Source: Mantis religiosa
Taxonomy: Eukaryota; Arthropoda; Insecta; Mantodea; Mantidae
Assembly (NCBI GenBank): GCA_030765055.1
Contig: CM060947.1
Coordinates: 218,511,271 to 218,575,270, forward strand
Length of the DNA stretch: 64,000 bases
Direction of reading: 5' to 3'
Shown here: piece by piece, positions 22,180 to 35,480 of the stretch
How positions within the stretch are numbered: position 1 is the first letter of the stretch
Layout: each line of letters starts with the position of its first letter
Made by a program: the position numbers and the translations under genes
Notes under the pieces: model-generated
What the model was told of the DNA's origin: nothing
Database searches by the model: none
The model's input: only the letters and a program-made list of their open reading frames with translations

Positions 22180-23330
22180 TCTCGCGACGGAGGCAAGTGT
22201 TATAGTAGAGTATTATTTTCGCTCGTACGGAAACGGTTATCACGGCGGGCCGAGTTTAAAGTTAGTAGCGGAACAATATCGGGAACACCTCAATAAGCAG
22301 CACCTATTAATAACCTAGCAACACAGTTATGCTATCTGTTGTTAAAAAAATTCGTCGTACGGGCAGTGTATTGTGTCAACTCAAGGGAAGATCTGGTAAG
22401 CCAGTAACTGTGTCCACAAATGAAAATCGTGGACATGTCGTCAATCAGGTGTTGCAGTCTCCAAAGCGAAGTCTTCGGCGAACATTCCTGAAATTAAACT
22501 CAGCAATACGTGACTTCGACTATCGTTTAAAGAGATAGGTGGATTTCCGTACCGAATACAGGTTGAGCAACGACTGACGGAGCACGATGCGCATGTCAGG
22601 GTACAATATTGTGCACGATTTTTGGCCTTGTACGAGGTTCTCCGTGGTTCTCCGATGAAAGTCACATTCACTTGGATGATTTTATCAATCGCTGAATAAA
22701 TCATTTCTTAGTTTCCAGAGGCCAGTTAACTAAGGTCGAGAAACAGCTACATAGTGCGCGTGTGACGATTTGGTGTGCAGTGTCAGGAAACTGTGTGCTA
22801 GGTCCGTATTTCATAGAGAATGATGGTGCACATCTTAATATTAATAAGGAGCACTATAGGAACATGGTGATCGGGCCATTTATTCAGGATCTAAGACGGT
22901 TTTGTCGTGCCAGGAACATGCAGATGAATAGACAGTGGTTCCAACAAGACGGGGCGACCTGCCACACCGCTTGACGTCTATGGCTATGCTGCAAGAAACC
23001 TTTCCAAGATGAGTAATTTCTCGCGGGGCTGAGTTGCCCTACCTCCCACATTCCCCCATCTCACACCACCTGATACTTACGTGTGGGAATTGTTAAAGGA
23101 GAAAGTTTTCATTTGTCCAGATCCACCCAAAACTGTGTCTGCATTACATCAGAAAATCGTCTCGTTCTTCAGGACTCTGCAGCAATCTGCGTTCCGGAAT
23201 AGGTTGGACAATCTGCGTGATCGTTATGAACACGGTCTACAGCGCAATGGAACATATTTGAACATTTACGCTGTCATCTCGATATATAAGAAATCTCTAT
23301 TCAATATTTCATATATAATACAGAACTTCT
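22180..23330 (+). pseudogene. Nearly complete but broken IS630-Tc1-mariner transposase
   Basis: Pieces in several frames follow the order of an IS630-Tc1-mariner transposase. They are an N-terminal segment (about 22200-22330), a linker 'RSGKPVTVSTNENRGHVVNQ' and 'VLQSPKRSLRRT' (22393-22490), the first catalytic region 'SDESHIHLDDFINR' (about 22650), 'ARVTIWCAVSGNCVLGPYF' (22758-22815), the second catalytic region 'WFQQDGATCHTA' (22936-22971), 'VISR' plus 'ELPYLPHS' remnants, and a C-terminal helix block 'WELLKEKVFICPDPPKTVSA' (23084-23143). In-frame stops after FINR and after CHTA, together with frameshifts, make it non-functional. It is a different lineage from the remnant at 1-380 and from the mariners at 32.6 and 39.0 kb. 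Confidence 0.75.
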
Positions 23331-25082
23331 CTCGCACACTTCGCCACTCCCTGCTGCATGATGCTCTCGCGCAAGTAGTTTGGAGTTTCAAAATCGTTTC
23401 CAATAAATGTTGTTCCTAATTAACAAAACGTGTGTAGTTCTGTGTTTAGAAATGAAACTTGCCAAACAACATTCCACTGGAATCATGTGTGACATCACAA
23501 TATTAAGTTGCTATCATCATCATAAACATAATTTGCAAAGGAAGAACAAATTGACTCAATTTTCTTTCCCAATCTCTAACAAGTAGTAAAGCAGATTACT
23601 CGCAGAGAGGTAATGAGCAAGACCTATCTTGTTTTCGCAAAACGAGATTATTGAACACTCCGTATCAACTGTTGGGTTCTAAAGAAATACTTGCAAAAGC
23701 CACTTGTGCAGCAATTCCTACGCACTATTTGAAAATTGTGTCGCTAAATTCTTCATAACGGTGACGTCAATGAAAACATAGAAATTAATGTATTACTAAC
23801 AAAGCTGAAGCAATTCTTTCCTTGCTTCCACAGAGTGCACACACTTGATGTATGTATATATTTATATTAAGTTGGGTACAATTTAAATAAAGCTTCTGTA
23901 TTAATTCTTAAAATCTGAATCCTGCCTGCTACTTGTGTAATTAGTTATAGAAAGTAAAAGATGTAATTAATTATAATCGAGATAGTAGACATCTAGTCAC
24001 AATTACATAAGTTGTCAATTAAGCCTTGGTACTTTCGCCGCGTTAGGTTCAAAATGTCACATTTACCCTTCCGCACAAATATGTCGCGAACATAGTCCTT
24101 ATACCTATAATGACTGCGCTGCTCTCTACAATCAATTCATTAAGTTTATAGCTTATTTATTATTGATAAAGAATATCATCTCAAACAGGCGTGTTCAAAT
24201 GTCTTCTGCACAGTTACCAACACAAATAGCTCGGTTGAATACGCAACAATTTCTGTTCACTTTCTGCAAATGCGGGATGGGATAGGATATTCATTGCCTT
24301 CCTGCCATTTCGGCCTTACTTTTTCAAAGTACTTCTAAACGGTCTTATTCTAATTCTCTAAAACTATACTCACTTTACGTCCTTTCTCCATAGATTTTTC
24401 TCCAATATTTTTACCCTCTATGTCAGAATGAAATTCTGAATTTTTGAGTCAATATGATAAATATTCTTATAAAATTCTAACTTTAACACATGCTCCTGCC
24501 AAGGCAATGTCTATCTTTTTGTATTATTACATACAACTTATGTTCTAACTCCGTATAATTAAATTTTCTGATACGAAAACCACTAAGAAAATCTTGATTC
24601 TCCATGTTTACAACTGCTTTCATACCTCTCTCTCCATAATTCTTTTCTCCAACATCCCATTTTCATTTCAAACCTGCCAACATTCCATAATGAAATCTTA
24701 GCAAACCAACTTATTCTCCAACCAGCTCTTTGTTTCATCTAGCAGACAGTTCATCAGAACATTTCCTTTATCAAAGGCAAATTGAATGCACTTTAAAATA
24801 GTTCCACACAATCCTAATTTGTCCCCTACTCTTCACTATAGTCACTTGAAAAGGGTCTCGTCAGACACATAAGGAATTTGCATTGCCTAGGATCTTGTGT
24901 GGGTGTGTATATAACACTCGTTCTTAGTACATACGATACACACAGGCAGTGAAACCTGGTGATAAATAAAATAAAATAAAACTGGAACAGGAAATTTGGA
25001 AAATAAACGCTCCAAGCCTGTTTTAGGTTATTTTCAAGGCATTTGCCACTTAATACGTATTAAGGAAAACCTCAGCCAGGGA
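23331..25082. other. Unassigned AT-rich sequence
   Basis: No coding or repeat similarity was recognised. The stretch immediately after the transposase remnant probably includes its 3' end, but no inverted repeat partner was found. Confidence 0.4.
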
Positions 25083-25302
25083 AGACGTTAAGTCATATCA
25101 GACGATGAATGAAATGGGTGAAATGGGGCTCAAATGAGCCCAGGGTCCACAGAGCTTAAGAGTTACCCAGCATTCGTCCTTCAGGATAAGGAAAAAACAC
25201 CGGAAAAACCTTATCCAGGTAACTCACCCTGACTGACATTCGAACTCGGGACCTCTTGGGCGTGGGGCAGACACGCTACCATCTACGCTATCGAGGTGGG
25301 CT
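25083..25302 (-). repeat. tRNA-derived SINE, family A, full-length
   Basis: On the minus strand it starts 'cccacctcgatagcgtagat', has an A-box-like 'gatggtagcgtgtctgcc' and B-box 'ggtcccgagttcgaatg'. It continues with 'taaggtttttccggtg', 'aagctctgtggaccctgg' and 'cattcatcgtctgatatgac', ending 'cttaacgtcttc'. It matches the copy at 56790-57048 along its length. Confidence 0.85.
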
Positions 25303-26052
25303 CCGCGACTTACGGACCTATCTATCCATGTGGTGGGATCTTGCGTGAACTTATTGTTCTTAGTTTTACAAAATTTCAGTATGAACTTGAAAACTCTTAG
25401 TTCCCAGCCGCGGGCCAATGTTTTCTTTCCAACACATCGTTACTTTTAAACTGATGCGAGACGCGGGAAGCGACTGCGATGTTTCAAAGAAAATCAATAT
25501 TCCTCCCCGGGTTTCGAAGCAGAAACTTCCGCTTCCTTAAGCGTATTACGCGGCGCGCCAGATTACAGCCTTTACGAAGTTGTGAATCGTGCGGAATTGA
25601 AAAGCATTGTAAAGATAAACTTTGTTTACTCGTTATCTGTCGCTTCGTCCTGCGACAGATAAACGCATCCGTGGTGAATGAACTAGGTTATCAAGTATTA
25701 AAACTTCTGCAGATAGTCAAACCATGTCATAAATCTCAAATCGCTGTGACCCATTACTTCTCAAATGTCTTAGGCGGAAATAAGTTGATAAAACTTAACT
25801 TGAAGTTCAGGCAGTGAGAAGCACTATATTATGAAGTATACATTTACAGACCTATAGCACCTATGGGCAACCAAATTACTTACGGCAATGGCTATCTTGA
25901 AAGACTACATTAACATTCCTTTTCTAACAAAACAAAAGAAATACTTACGTAACTTAGCACTTCCTATTCTCTGCCGTTTATATAATAATAGTTAAAGAAT
26001 AACACTTCACACAGATATTTTTAGCGGAGATACATTTTTGGAGTTACGTTTT

Positions 26053-26053
<1 letters not shown>
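25303..26053. other. CpG-rich patch with an open frame of unknown meaning
   Basis: Between about 25400 and 25680 GC and CpG content is well above the surroundings ('ccgcgggcc', 'gacgcggg', 'acgcggcgcgcc'). A plus-strand open frame of 112 codons (25479-25817) starts here but matches no family I know. A CpG-rich island in an AT-rich insect region could be a promoter or first exon, conceivably for a neighbouring gene; there is no transcript evidence. Confidence 0.3.
25631..25664. other. Perfect 11-bp hairpin
   Basis: TTATCTGTCGC (25633-25643) and GCGACAGATAA (25652-25662) form a perfect stem around the loop TTCGTCCT. A further C-G/C-G closing pair forms across a one-base bulge. No run of T follows, and its function is unknown. 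Confidence 0.5.

Positions 26054-26090
<37 letters not shown>
26054..26090 (+). repeat. 37-base poly(A) tract
   Basis: This is an uninterrupted run of A. It could be the tail of a retrotransposed sequence, but the upstream DNA matches no recognised SINE or LINE. Confidence 0.9.
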
Positions 26091-26091
<1 letters not shown>

Positions 26092-26511
26092 CAGCTTTTT
26101 GAAACACTGTTTAAATGAATATTTCTGACACCAATCATTTCAGAGACATTCTTTGATATTTGTTTGAATATTGCAATTGCTTATTTTCATTTCTGAAGTA
26201 TTGGCATTTCCAAGACCAGTTTGTCAACACTCGACATCGATCGCCTTTGTACCATTAAGGAAATGTAGGATAAAATTGTTTATGTAACATTTATCTCAAT
26301 TGAAGTAGAATAGCTTTTATAAAACGAAGTTTGTAGAAGCTATATAAAAATAAACGACTGTGGGTAGGAAAAGTAATGCGAAAGTCAATGGATTTTCATT
26401 TAATGCAGACCGAATTTTAATAGAATTTTCCAATGTTATCCCTCTGAAAGTTGCACAAAAAAGAGACATGCACAATGACTCCACTGACAATGGAAAGCTA
26501 CGTCAACTATA

Positions 26512-27304
26512 CAGTGTGTTTCAGTAAGATGTCCCACATTTTCAATTATTATAACTCAGCAATCATAGACGGTGCCAAAAAAGTATGTAAATCCAAAGCT
26601 CCTCGGAATCAGAAGGAAATATAACAAATACCGTCATACGACAATTCAAACTAATAACGTGCAATATCATGGAAATCGTTTAAGCCACCATAAAAAAGTC
26701 AAATTGTGTGCTTTAGCAAGATTTGTATTTTTTATTTTCTAAAATTTTGTCTTTGTATTATGATTTATCAGTTATTAAAAATCGTTAAATAGGGTTCAGG
26801 GGGCTGTTCCCGAAAATTCCAGATATAAATTTCATTTGTTACGAAAAAGTCTACCTTTAACGTACGAGGTATTTAAATAAAAATCGCTAGCCTTTTTTGA
26901 GAAAATTGAATGCTCACATTTTCCACGTGGGAGTTTGGGGGTGAAGGAATTTTCTTGAAAATACTGAATCTTTGGAAAATATTGAACTTTAATACAAGTT
27001 TGGTTTCAATTCACTTTTTGGTTTTGAATTATGGTGCATAATTCACACTCACACAAGCTCCTAGAACGAAAGATATTAAATACATACTGTGTACATACTG
27101 TTTTCTATAACTGCTTGGAGGGGGCGGTTCAGATATCTCTAAACTGTATTAATCGAACCTGGAAGGACTGCAATACTCGCTCTGCTTTCTACAGCTATAA
27201 TAAGTAATCGGTAGAGAATGGTATGTTAACCAAACTTTTGATGTAGATCATGAAACACCTAGAGGCGGGGCGTTGCAATATTCAGTAGCGAGTGAGACAC
27301 CCTG
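26512..27304. mobile_element. 793-bp TA-flanked element, non-autonomous Tc1/mariner-like
   Basis: The left end reads CAGTGTGTTTCA and the right end is the reverse complement of CAGGGTGTCTCA, so the terminal repeats match at 10 of 12 bases. Both are bounded by TA (26510-26511 and 27305-27306), the target duplicated by Tc1/mariner elements. No transposase is encoded. Part of the interior (about 26810-27000) resembles degenerate patches at 18290 and 40130, suggesting a repeat family. Confidence 0.5.
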
Positions 27305-27332
27305 TACATTGTCACCTAATTAAGGCTGCATT

Positions 27333-27521
27333 TCAAAAGACGCTTCGTAGTTTACATCGATGTTGAATGAGTAAAGCCCTTGGAACATCAATGGGGATGT
27401 TTACCAACTCGCAAAGACAGGTATGGTCTCTGATGTCAAGCTTGTCTATATAAGTAGCCGCTGTACAAAAGAAAGAAAAACATAATACAGCAAACACTAA
27501 ACAAGTTATTTGTCTTTTCAT
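27333..27521 (-). CDS. Possible small secreted Cys-containing peptide
   Basis: The 62-codon frame begins M-K-R-Q followed by a hydrophobic stretch (residues 5-19, ITCLVFAVLCFSFFC) and a plausible signal peptidase site near T-A-A (residues 20-22). The predicted mature part is about 40 residues with three cysteines (C-L-C and one near the C-terminus) and several Arg/Lys. The ATG sits in an acceptable context (ttaccaATGA). I recognise no family. An internal GAGTTG|GTAAAC could act as a splice donor, making this only the first coding exon. The 793-bp transposon ends 29 bases downstream, no AATAAA is nearby, and a chance ORF remains quite possible. Confidence 0.25.
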   Translation of the reverse strand: MKRQITCLVFAVLCFSFFCTAATYIDKLDIRDHTCLCELVNIPIDVPRALLIQHRCKLRSVF

Positions 27522-28405
<884 letters not shown>

Positions 28406-28877
28406 AATACTAGGTGAACAGCCCGAAGTGGAAACCTGACTGTCAGCCTCACGCCCACATACGCAGTGCATTAAATGTACCGTCATAGAACCTTTCTTGC
28501 ACCAGGAAGTGTGATGCTTGGAGGAGGGGGATGGGAAAGGCCACTGAATTTTTTATGGTCACACTTTATTGCTACGGTTTTGTGTCCCGTTCTATATACT
28601 AGGTGTGATAGACTGCTTAAGTTTGCTCACACGATTCTTTAATAGGATTGAGGTTCCTTAAAGTGTAAAATTTACTACACGGTGCCACCAACTTAACTTC
28701 CCTTCCAAAGCAAGCCATGCTAAGGATTTTTAAGCTCTTAACGACTCATTATCCTCCAGGTTTGAATCCGCGACTTTGGGAACCACAGGCTAATCCTTAG
28801 AAATATCAAGTATTTTAAACGCAATAGTGTGTTGCGATAACAGTGTTCTCTAATAAAGTTACCTGTATTAATTTACC

Positions 28878-29115
28878 ATGAGAGATGGCTCTGCGATAAC
28901 CCACGAAACTAGCACGTAGGAGGTCCCGGGTTTGATTCTCGGCGACCGCCCACACTGGCCATGAGATTTTCGCGGATCGGTAGGTGAATACTAAATTGGC
29001 TCCTCTTCTACCACGACCTTCATGTCCTTTCACATTCTTCCTCTGCATCTGTTTCGGCGTTGAGGAGCCAGGTTACGATTATCTGCATTTTTCTGTGCAG
29101 TTCGTTCTAGCCTAG
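28878..29115 (+). repeat. SINE-like element with tRNA-type promoter
   Basis: The head 'gagagatggctctgcgataa' is followed about 40 bases later by a good B box, 'ggtcccgggtttgattctcg', then 'gcgaccgcccacactggcc'. The body runs on to about 29115 without a clear A-tail. It shares the tRNA-like layout of the other SINEs but belongs to a different family. Confidence 0.5.
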
Positions 29116-29154
29116 GTCTTTAGATTTCCCAGTCGAGACTATAATTCGGCACCG

Positions 29155-29486
29155 AAACCTGTATTTTATTGTACCTAAGCCTCAAGCGGGGCATCCCCCG
29201 GAGGAAGGATGAGACGAGAGACATATGGCGGCCGACTCCAGGTGCCGAAACACCCGCCGACACTTCTAACCTGAAAGAAACCACCGGATGAGAGATGATA
29301 TGAAACAATAATGGAGATGAAATGGACGGACAGGAAATTCGGAGGTTATAATTAACCTACCCAACATTCGCGACTCGGGAAAACCACCGAAAAAACCCAG
29401 GGTCAGGTAGGTCGGCCACCGGAATCGAACCCGGGCCTCCCGAATGCGGGCCACAGACGAAACCGTCTGAGCCACCCCGCTCGGTT
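29155..29486 (-). repeat. tRNA-derived SINE, family C
   Basis: On the minus strand it begins 'ccgagcggggtggctcagac', contains A-box sequence 'tggctcagacgg' and B box 'gggttcgattccgg'. It continues through 'accctgggttttttcggtgg', 'ttcatctccattattg' and 'ggggatgccccgcttgaggc', ending in an AATAAAATAC-rich tail. The 3' limit is approximate. Confidence 0.7.
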
Positions 29487-32400
29487 AAGTATTTATCCAA
29501 TTTTTTGAGTTACGCTGCGCATATTCTCTCATATGATTTGGGTTCTGTGAAACAAATATGTACTTCTGGTGAAATCTTGATATCGAATTTTGGGTGGAAA
29601 GTAATACTTCCTATGTGTACTATATAGATGAGTCGTTTAGAAAGAAAAATTAGATTGCATTACACTGTGAAAATTAATAAAATAAAATGGAATAAAATAT
29701 TACTGAGGACAGAAAATATGGATATCTTTTACAGAGGTAAGAAACGAACAGGGTAATCGAAAACAGTATGTCCATAAAAGAATACAAATGTATGAAACCT
29801 AATTCTTTTTTCTATCATTGTAAACGAGGTTACAGTATCAGCAACGGAAGGCAGCTACGTTTCGTTGCGATCATCTTGATCCTACGACTCTAAACAACGC
29901 ATCAATGTATTTACCGTCTGTTATTTTTCCGTTAAACCTGTCAACACCCAACATTGAGCAACGCCAGGGTAAAAGAGGTATTCAGCAATTGAACTACTCA
30001 TTGTTGTTTGTGTTCATTATAAATCCAGTTCCATCTGCACTGAACTTGTCTCCTCGCAGTTTACGTCAGTAACACGACCTTGGGCAGTCGAGCCTACACC
30101 TTCGGTGATAGTCTAGGGCGCCAGGCGGCAGAATTTGGAAATGTACACCTCTTGCAGGCCTTTTCAAGGGCGTTTTTGGGAAGGGGGCGTGTCATGGTAG
30201 GACATGATCAAATTTCAGGAACCGAGGAAAACATGACTTGATATGCGATTCTTCTATACATGCGATAGTAAAATTGGTAATTTCTACCCATTTAAACCAA
30301 TTTAGCCAAATCTGATATCACATTTATTACGCACAATTATAACAAACAATTTTCGTTGCTTTCTTTGCCTAACTTAAAATATTGTTCAATAATGAAGCCA
30401 TTATCTAAGCAAAATGCTCGAAAATTTTGAACATTTTAAATTTCTAAATGTTGCTTCTGGATTATAATTCACTACAATTGCAGATAAGTGTTACGCAGCA
30501 TCAAATTTACACTGGCACAGGAAAAGTTATTCCATTCTTAGTTTTCTAAACATCAACCATATGTTAAATAAAACCCCTATACTGCACTTAACTTCAAGAA
30601 AACTAACTCCATTCATTCACTTTCAAAGAATGATACCGGGAAAGTTACTGAAGAAAAAATTATATCATGAGGAGCATTTAAAGAGACGAAAACGTTTAGA
30701 AAATTTTGCTCTAATTGAATTTTGATTCTACAATGTATGAGAACTTTTCCGATTGCAATTTAAACTTTTTCGTAATTGAGAAACATTCAGAACTGAATAC
30801 CCTTAAACTAGATGTACTTTGCGTGCACAGAGTTTGGCTATATCCTAAAAATGATGTAGCCTATTTCTCCATTTATTACCACTTTTACCGTCTACAATCT
30901 TCATAACTCTTTCTGGTCTATCTATGAAGGAAAATTCTGGACAATGCGCAAAATATAACGGGGATAAGAATGGACATAAGCAGTTTGTTGACATCGAATG
31001 TAAATGATGAGTTGAATTTACGTATTTAATCAAAGGCCTCGGTAAGGTGTCTGCCTAACATCGCATACTCTACATTAGTTTTATTAAATACTTGATATGC
31101 TAGAATAATAATTATGTTATCTGCTATATCCTACATATTGTCGCACTAAGAACTGCTGATTGCTTGAAAAACAAAGAAAGTATAAATGAGAACGTATTAG
31201 CATCGAAGATACCGCCAAGGACTATGCTGGGCATCTTCAGGATGCCTGCGGCTAAAAATGCATTTATTGCAATTATATCAATACGAATGTTGCAATTCAT
31301 GTTTATTAAAAGGTTTTAATATAAATCAAACACTGCAATTAACATAAAAACACCGGCATGGGTAAGTGATATTTACATTTCTGTCAAAAGTCGTACAAAT
31401 TATCCACACGGGTCATCTGGTACATGTTAGGTAAACCTTTATTGTCACTTAAAGTCTAAGCTTTGTCAAAATAAGAACTTCATTAGGATAATTATGACCT
31501 TGTCAACAGTCTAGAGAACTTTACCACGCACCAGATGTGTTTACTAAAGGTAGTTCCTGGCAGACGTTTTCCACTGTTGTATTCACAATTAACAGCTGGA
31601 TTGTACCTAACGCTAAATAATAAACATAAATAAGTATAAAACCTTGCATTTTTAAACGAATCGATGTGGTATATTTCAGATATACGTACGCGACGGTGTT
31701 GGACATTTCTTTTCTTGAAGATGGGTGGGAGCTCTCATCCCAGGGAAATTAATACCTTGCTCTCCTATACTATTGTTATGGCTATGGGAGTAAGGAGGCT
31801 ATTTTAGATTATCGAATATCACTGTGTATCTTTCGTCAGTATCCAACGAGCACTCACGTCGATCTCTGCAGCACTAGTTTGCAGTCAAATCTACAGATGA
31901 ATGTACATCTCCAACATGCTTTAGTGATGCGTCGACGCCACAAGATTTATAATGAACTTGGCATCACTTCATGCACTGTTTCTCACAATTATAAATCATT
32001 CCTCTTACTGAAGAATTTCCTCTCTGTAACTAGTGCCTTGTTCTCGACCCTCCGTCAATTAATACTAAATGCGGAACAGCAATTGGTTGAGATAAATTAT
32101 TCATAATAATAGTAAGCGCGGAAATGTGCAACAGTGGTAGAAGATTGGGACATTCGGAGATTCCGTGCCAGGTATAGGAAGGTGTGGTCTATGACAGTCG
32201 GTTCCACAGTCAGTGAAAACTTGTTTGCTCATTAACAATGAAGTTTGATAAATTCATATATAATCGCTTCTACTTTACGGTACTTCAGGATTTATACCTA
32301 CTCTGAAGAGCATCCCAATGACCAAAAAGCAAAAATAAAAAATGAATATGATTTATGCAATGCATTAACATTAGCACCAAATAATTATTTGTATTTCGCG

Positions 32401-32599
32401 ACTCTTTGCTACAGGACAAAACTGAGGGCGTATAAAAAGTGTTTTTGTCAGCGTGAAGGTCGAGGAATTCCAGACAGACGCAAATATTGTTTACAATGAG
32501 TCAACACGAGAGGTGTGCATGTTATAACGTACAGTAGCCTTGAGCAAACAATTCAACATAACCAAAATGTGACTGCTTCATCCCAGTCATGTTCCGAAA
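29487..32599. other. Unassigned AT-rich sequence
   Basis: Short open frames only; no recognisable gene, transposon end or RNA gene was found. Confidence 0.4.
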
Positions 32600-33850
32600 T
32601 AGGTGCTTTGAAAAGTTTCCGACCTAATAAAGATACAAGACTTTTTTTTCGGAATTTATTTTATTTCTCAACGTAGTGTCCTTGTAACTCTACACATTTC
32701 TCCCAGAGATGCTCCCATCTCTGTAACCCGTCCAAATAGTACTCGGCGTTTTTCTTTGCAAAATAACTGTTCACGAAGGTGATTGCCTCTTCATTTGACG
32801 AAAATCTCTGTCCTTTGAGCGCAATTTTCAGATGAGGGAACAAAAAGAAGTCGCTTGGGGTTAGGTCTGGTATAAGGCGCATAGTCAAGTAGTTCATACC
32901 ATAATTCGTGGATTTTCGCCATTGCAACCGCTGAGCTGTGAGACTGTTCGTTGTCTTGGTGAAACAGGATTTTTTCTGCGAATGTGGCCATTTTCCCGCA
33001 AGTTCTGCCTTCAGTTTATCAAGTAATGATGCGTAGTATGCTCCTGTAATGGTTTTTCCTTTCTGAGATAATCGATTAAAATAACTGCATGACTATCCCA
33101 AAAAAACAATCAACACTTTCCCAGCCGAAAAAAAAAAGTCCCACCCCCACGAGCCGGTTCCCCCTTTGCAGTCCATTGTTAGGACTGTATTTTTGTTTCG
33201 GATATGTAATGGTGTATCCAAGTTTCATCTACAGTAATTAATCGGCTTCAAAACTCGGATTTATTGCGCCTAAACTGCGCCAACAGAGCGTTGGAAATGT
33301 TCATTCGAATACGTTTTTGGTCTAACGTAAGCAAAAGCGGCACCCAAGGCGCGGACAGCTTTCTCATGTCTAAATGTTCATTTAATATGCAACAAATATT
33401 TTACATGTTCACAGCCTTTGCTATCTCTCTCACTTTAATTCGGCGATCATCTAGCACAATTTGGTGAACTTTGGCGATGTTTTCGTCGATAGTTGCAGTT
33501 TTTGGACGTTCCGAACATTCATCGTCTCCCAAAATCTTACGGCCACGTTTAAACTGAGCTGCCCAAAATTTCACTGTGGTAAATGATGGTGCAGAGTCCC
33601 CATACACAGAATCCAACTCGTCTTTGATTTGCGTAGGTGTACTGCCTTTCAACAACAAATATTTAATGACAGCTCGATACTCGATTTTGTCCATTTTCAT
33701 AAAACACTCACAACTCGCTCAAACTGTTACATAACTGAGCGTCTAAAATGGCTGAAACTTTTGTGAGTAATTGTCAACAGATGAACGAAATTCACTAACT
33801 TTTATTTACGACCTCATGTTCAGGTCAGAAACTTTTCAGACCACCCTCGT
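32600..33850 (-). mobile_element. Degenerate mariner transposon
   Basis: At about 1.25 kb it has the normal mariner length. The right end (5' of the gene) reads, on the minus strand, 'acgagggtggtctgaaaagt' and the left end carries the partner 'gctttgaaaagtttccgacc', so the inner part of the terminal repeats is preserved and the outermost left bases have decayed. A broken DD34D transposase fills the interior. Confidence 0.85.
32661..33700 (-). pseudogene. Mariner transposase, frameshifted
   Basis: The N-terminal helix-turn-helix region is intact for 99 residues (33401-33700: 'MKMDKIEYRAVIKYLLLKGS', then 'DELDSVYGDSAPSFTTVKFW', then 'GRKILGDDECSERPKTAT'). After frame changes the first catalytic region reads 'ITVDETWIHHY' (about 33215-33247). 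The second is 'ILFHQDNEQSHSS' (about 32935-32973), and the third is 'IPDLTPSDFFLFPHLK' (about 32830-32880). The frame then runs open to the stop, with 'SYFAKKNAEYYLDGLQRWEH' as the C-terminal helix. The three aspartates of the DDD triad are all recognisable, but at least three frameshifts disable it. Confidence 0.88.
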
Positions 33851-34984
33851 GCACACAACTAGTAACATCCAGCTCAGGTTTTAGTTTCTACACGGCTGAA
33901 TTCAGAACTGCTTTTGAACAAATATATAAACTGTCACTAGAAACCAGCACAAACAAGAGAATTTTGCTAGTATACCAAAGCAAAATACATTCTTTAGTAC
34001 ACCAAAAGTAATTCATTCCTAAACAACCTGGGATAAAATAGAATTTAGAGGGTTAGTAGTTTAATCCATACTTGAATGCCTAAAATTAAAATAGGTAAGT
34101 AAATTGATATGTTTTGTCAAAGAAAACAAATACGAAAGCATCGAGTCGAAGCTGTTACCACTTATCTTACTGAGCGAGCTGCAGTACGCGTTCAGAATTT
34201 GACATTTTCTTATAGTTTTAAAACGCTTGGTACATAAATAGCTGACAATAAGAATGAATCAAACGAGAAAAGATAAATATTAGTCCGCAACGAAATAGTT
34301 TTCAAAATAATTGTTATTTGTGGCACTAAGAAATATACTGATCTACAATGCTGTGTGTTGTTGACAATTTACAACCACATGAGAGAGAAAATAAAGAGCA
34401 TGCGCATGTGTAAACAAGACAATAATGGATGTCAATTCTATAAAACTGAGATATAATCTTGTTATGCAGTCCATCAGAAGTAATCACAACTTATTCTCTT
34501 GAATGCTTATAAAAGTGGCGAATCTGAACCTAGGGTCTGGACAACACTTTATTTCCAGGTATTTACAGTTCCCTTGTCAACATTAGATAGTTCCCTTTTA
34601 TCTACAAATTACTAACCATCACTTCTGAATATCCTGCTTTGATTTACTTAAAGTCTAAAACGCTACGCAGTACAATTTTGAAAAGCAAGTAATTTTACAA
34701 TATGGTGTTGTCTCCTTACAGCACACGATATCAACGACGCCAAATTTGCTGTTGATTTACATAATGCATGCTTACAGAGTACACAGAAATTCTGAGTATA
34801 ACAATTTAGGACAAAATATATTTTTTCAACTTTATGGACCGTAATTTTCAATGTTTACCCAATTCTATTAGCAATGGACTAATCATATAAATTTCCAATC
34901 TCTACACCAGAGTATGGAATAAAATTAATGAAAAAAATATATATATGAACACTCTTTTTTAGTTAAGTGCAGAGGTTCTACCAA
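33851..34984. other. Unassigned AT-rich sequence
   Basis: No gene or repeat was recognised. Confidence 0.4.
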
Positions 34985-35480
34985 ATTAGTCCAAGACCCT
35001 TAGGTCCTAGGACCCAGCCTCTTTCAACCCGGGAGCGATGGATAACTCCGGGGGTCTTTCCATAGGGCAATACCTGATTTCTTAAAAAGTCCCCCCGTTG
35101 ACAACAACGTCAAGACGGGATGGAACCCCCCAGGGGCCTACTTCGGTAGGTACGGGTTTGGCGCACCCGGGGTCCCGAGCCAAAAGTCTCCCTCGTGTGG
35201 GCTCCTCTTCGTGGTTGAGGGAGACGGTCAACTGGCCCACCCACGTGTAGGCCGTGCGTGGAGACCCGTGGAGAAGGTTTTTAGATTCTTGTCTAGTTTA
35301 GAGTTTAGGATTTAGTGAACGAAATTTTTAGTAGGTTTTGATTGATGTTTTTTATGTGCGTGTATTTTTAATAGGTTTTGTTACACTTGTATAGTTTTTA
35401 GAAAGTTTTATATCTGGCTTTTGCCATGACTAATTTTTAAAGGGCGCTGATGACCGCCGTAGTTGAGCGCCCTTATATGT
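34985..35480 (+). mobile_element. Possible non-LTR retrotransposon fragment (5' GC-rich part and 3' end)
   Basis: A GC-rich block (35010-35275) is followed by a T-rich block and then 'gggcgctgatgaccgccgta', 'gttgagcgccc' (35442-35473). This sequence resembles a motif seen near the 3' ends of several insect R1/jockey-like LINEs; here it forms an 8-bp stem (35440-35447 with 35467-35474). No reverse transcriptase is present. The assignment rests on this tail and on the abrupt change in composition. Confidence 0.4.

Noticed and set aside
29462..29486. tRNA gene on the minus strand
   Set aside because: As above, it is the head of a family C SINE.
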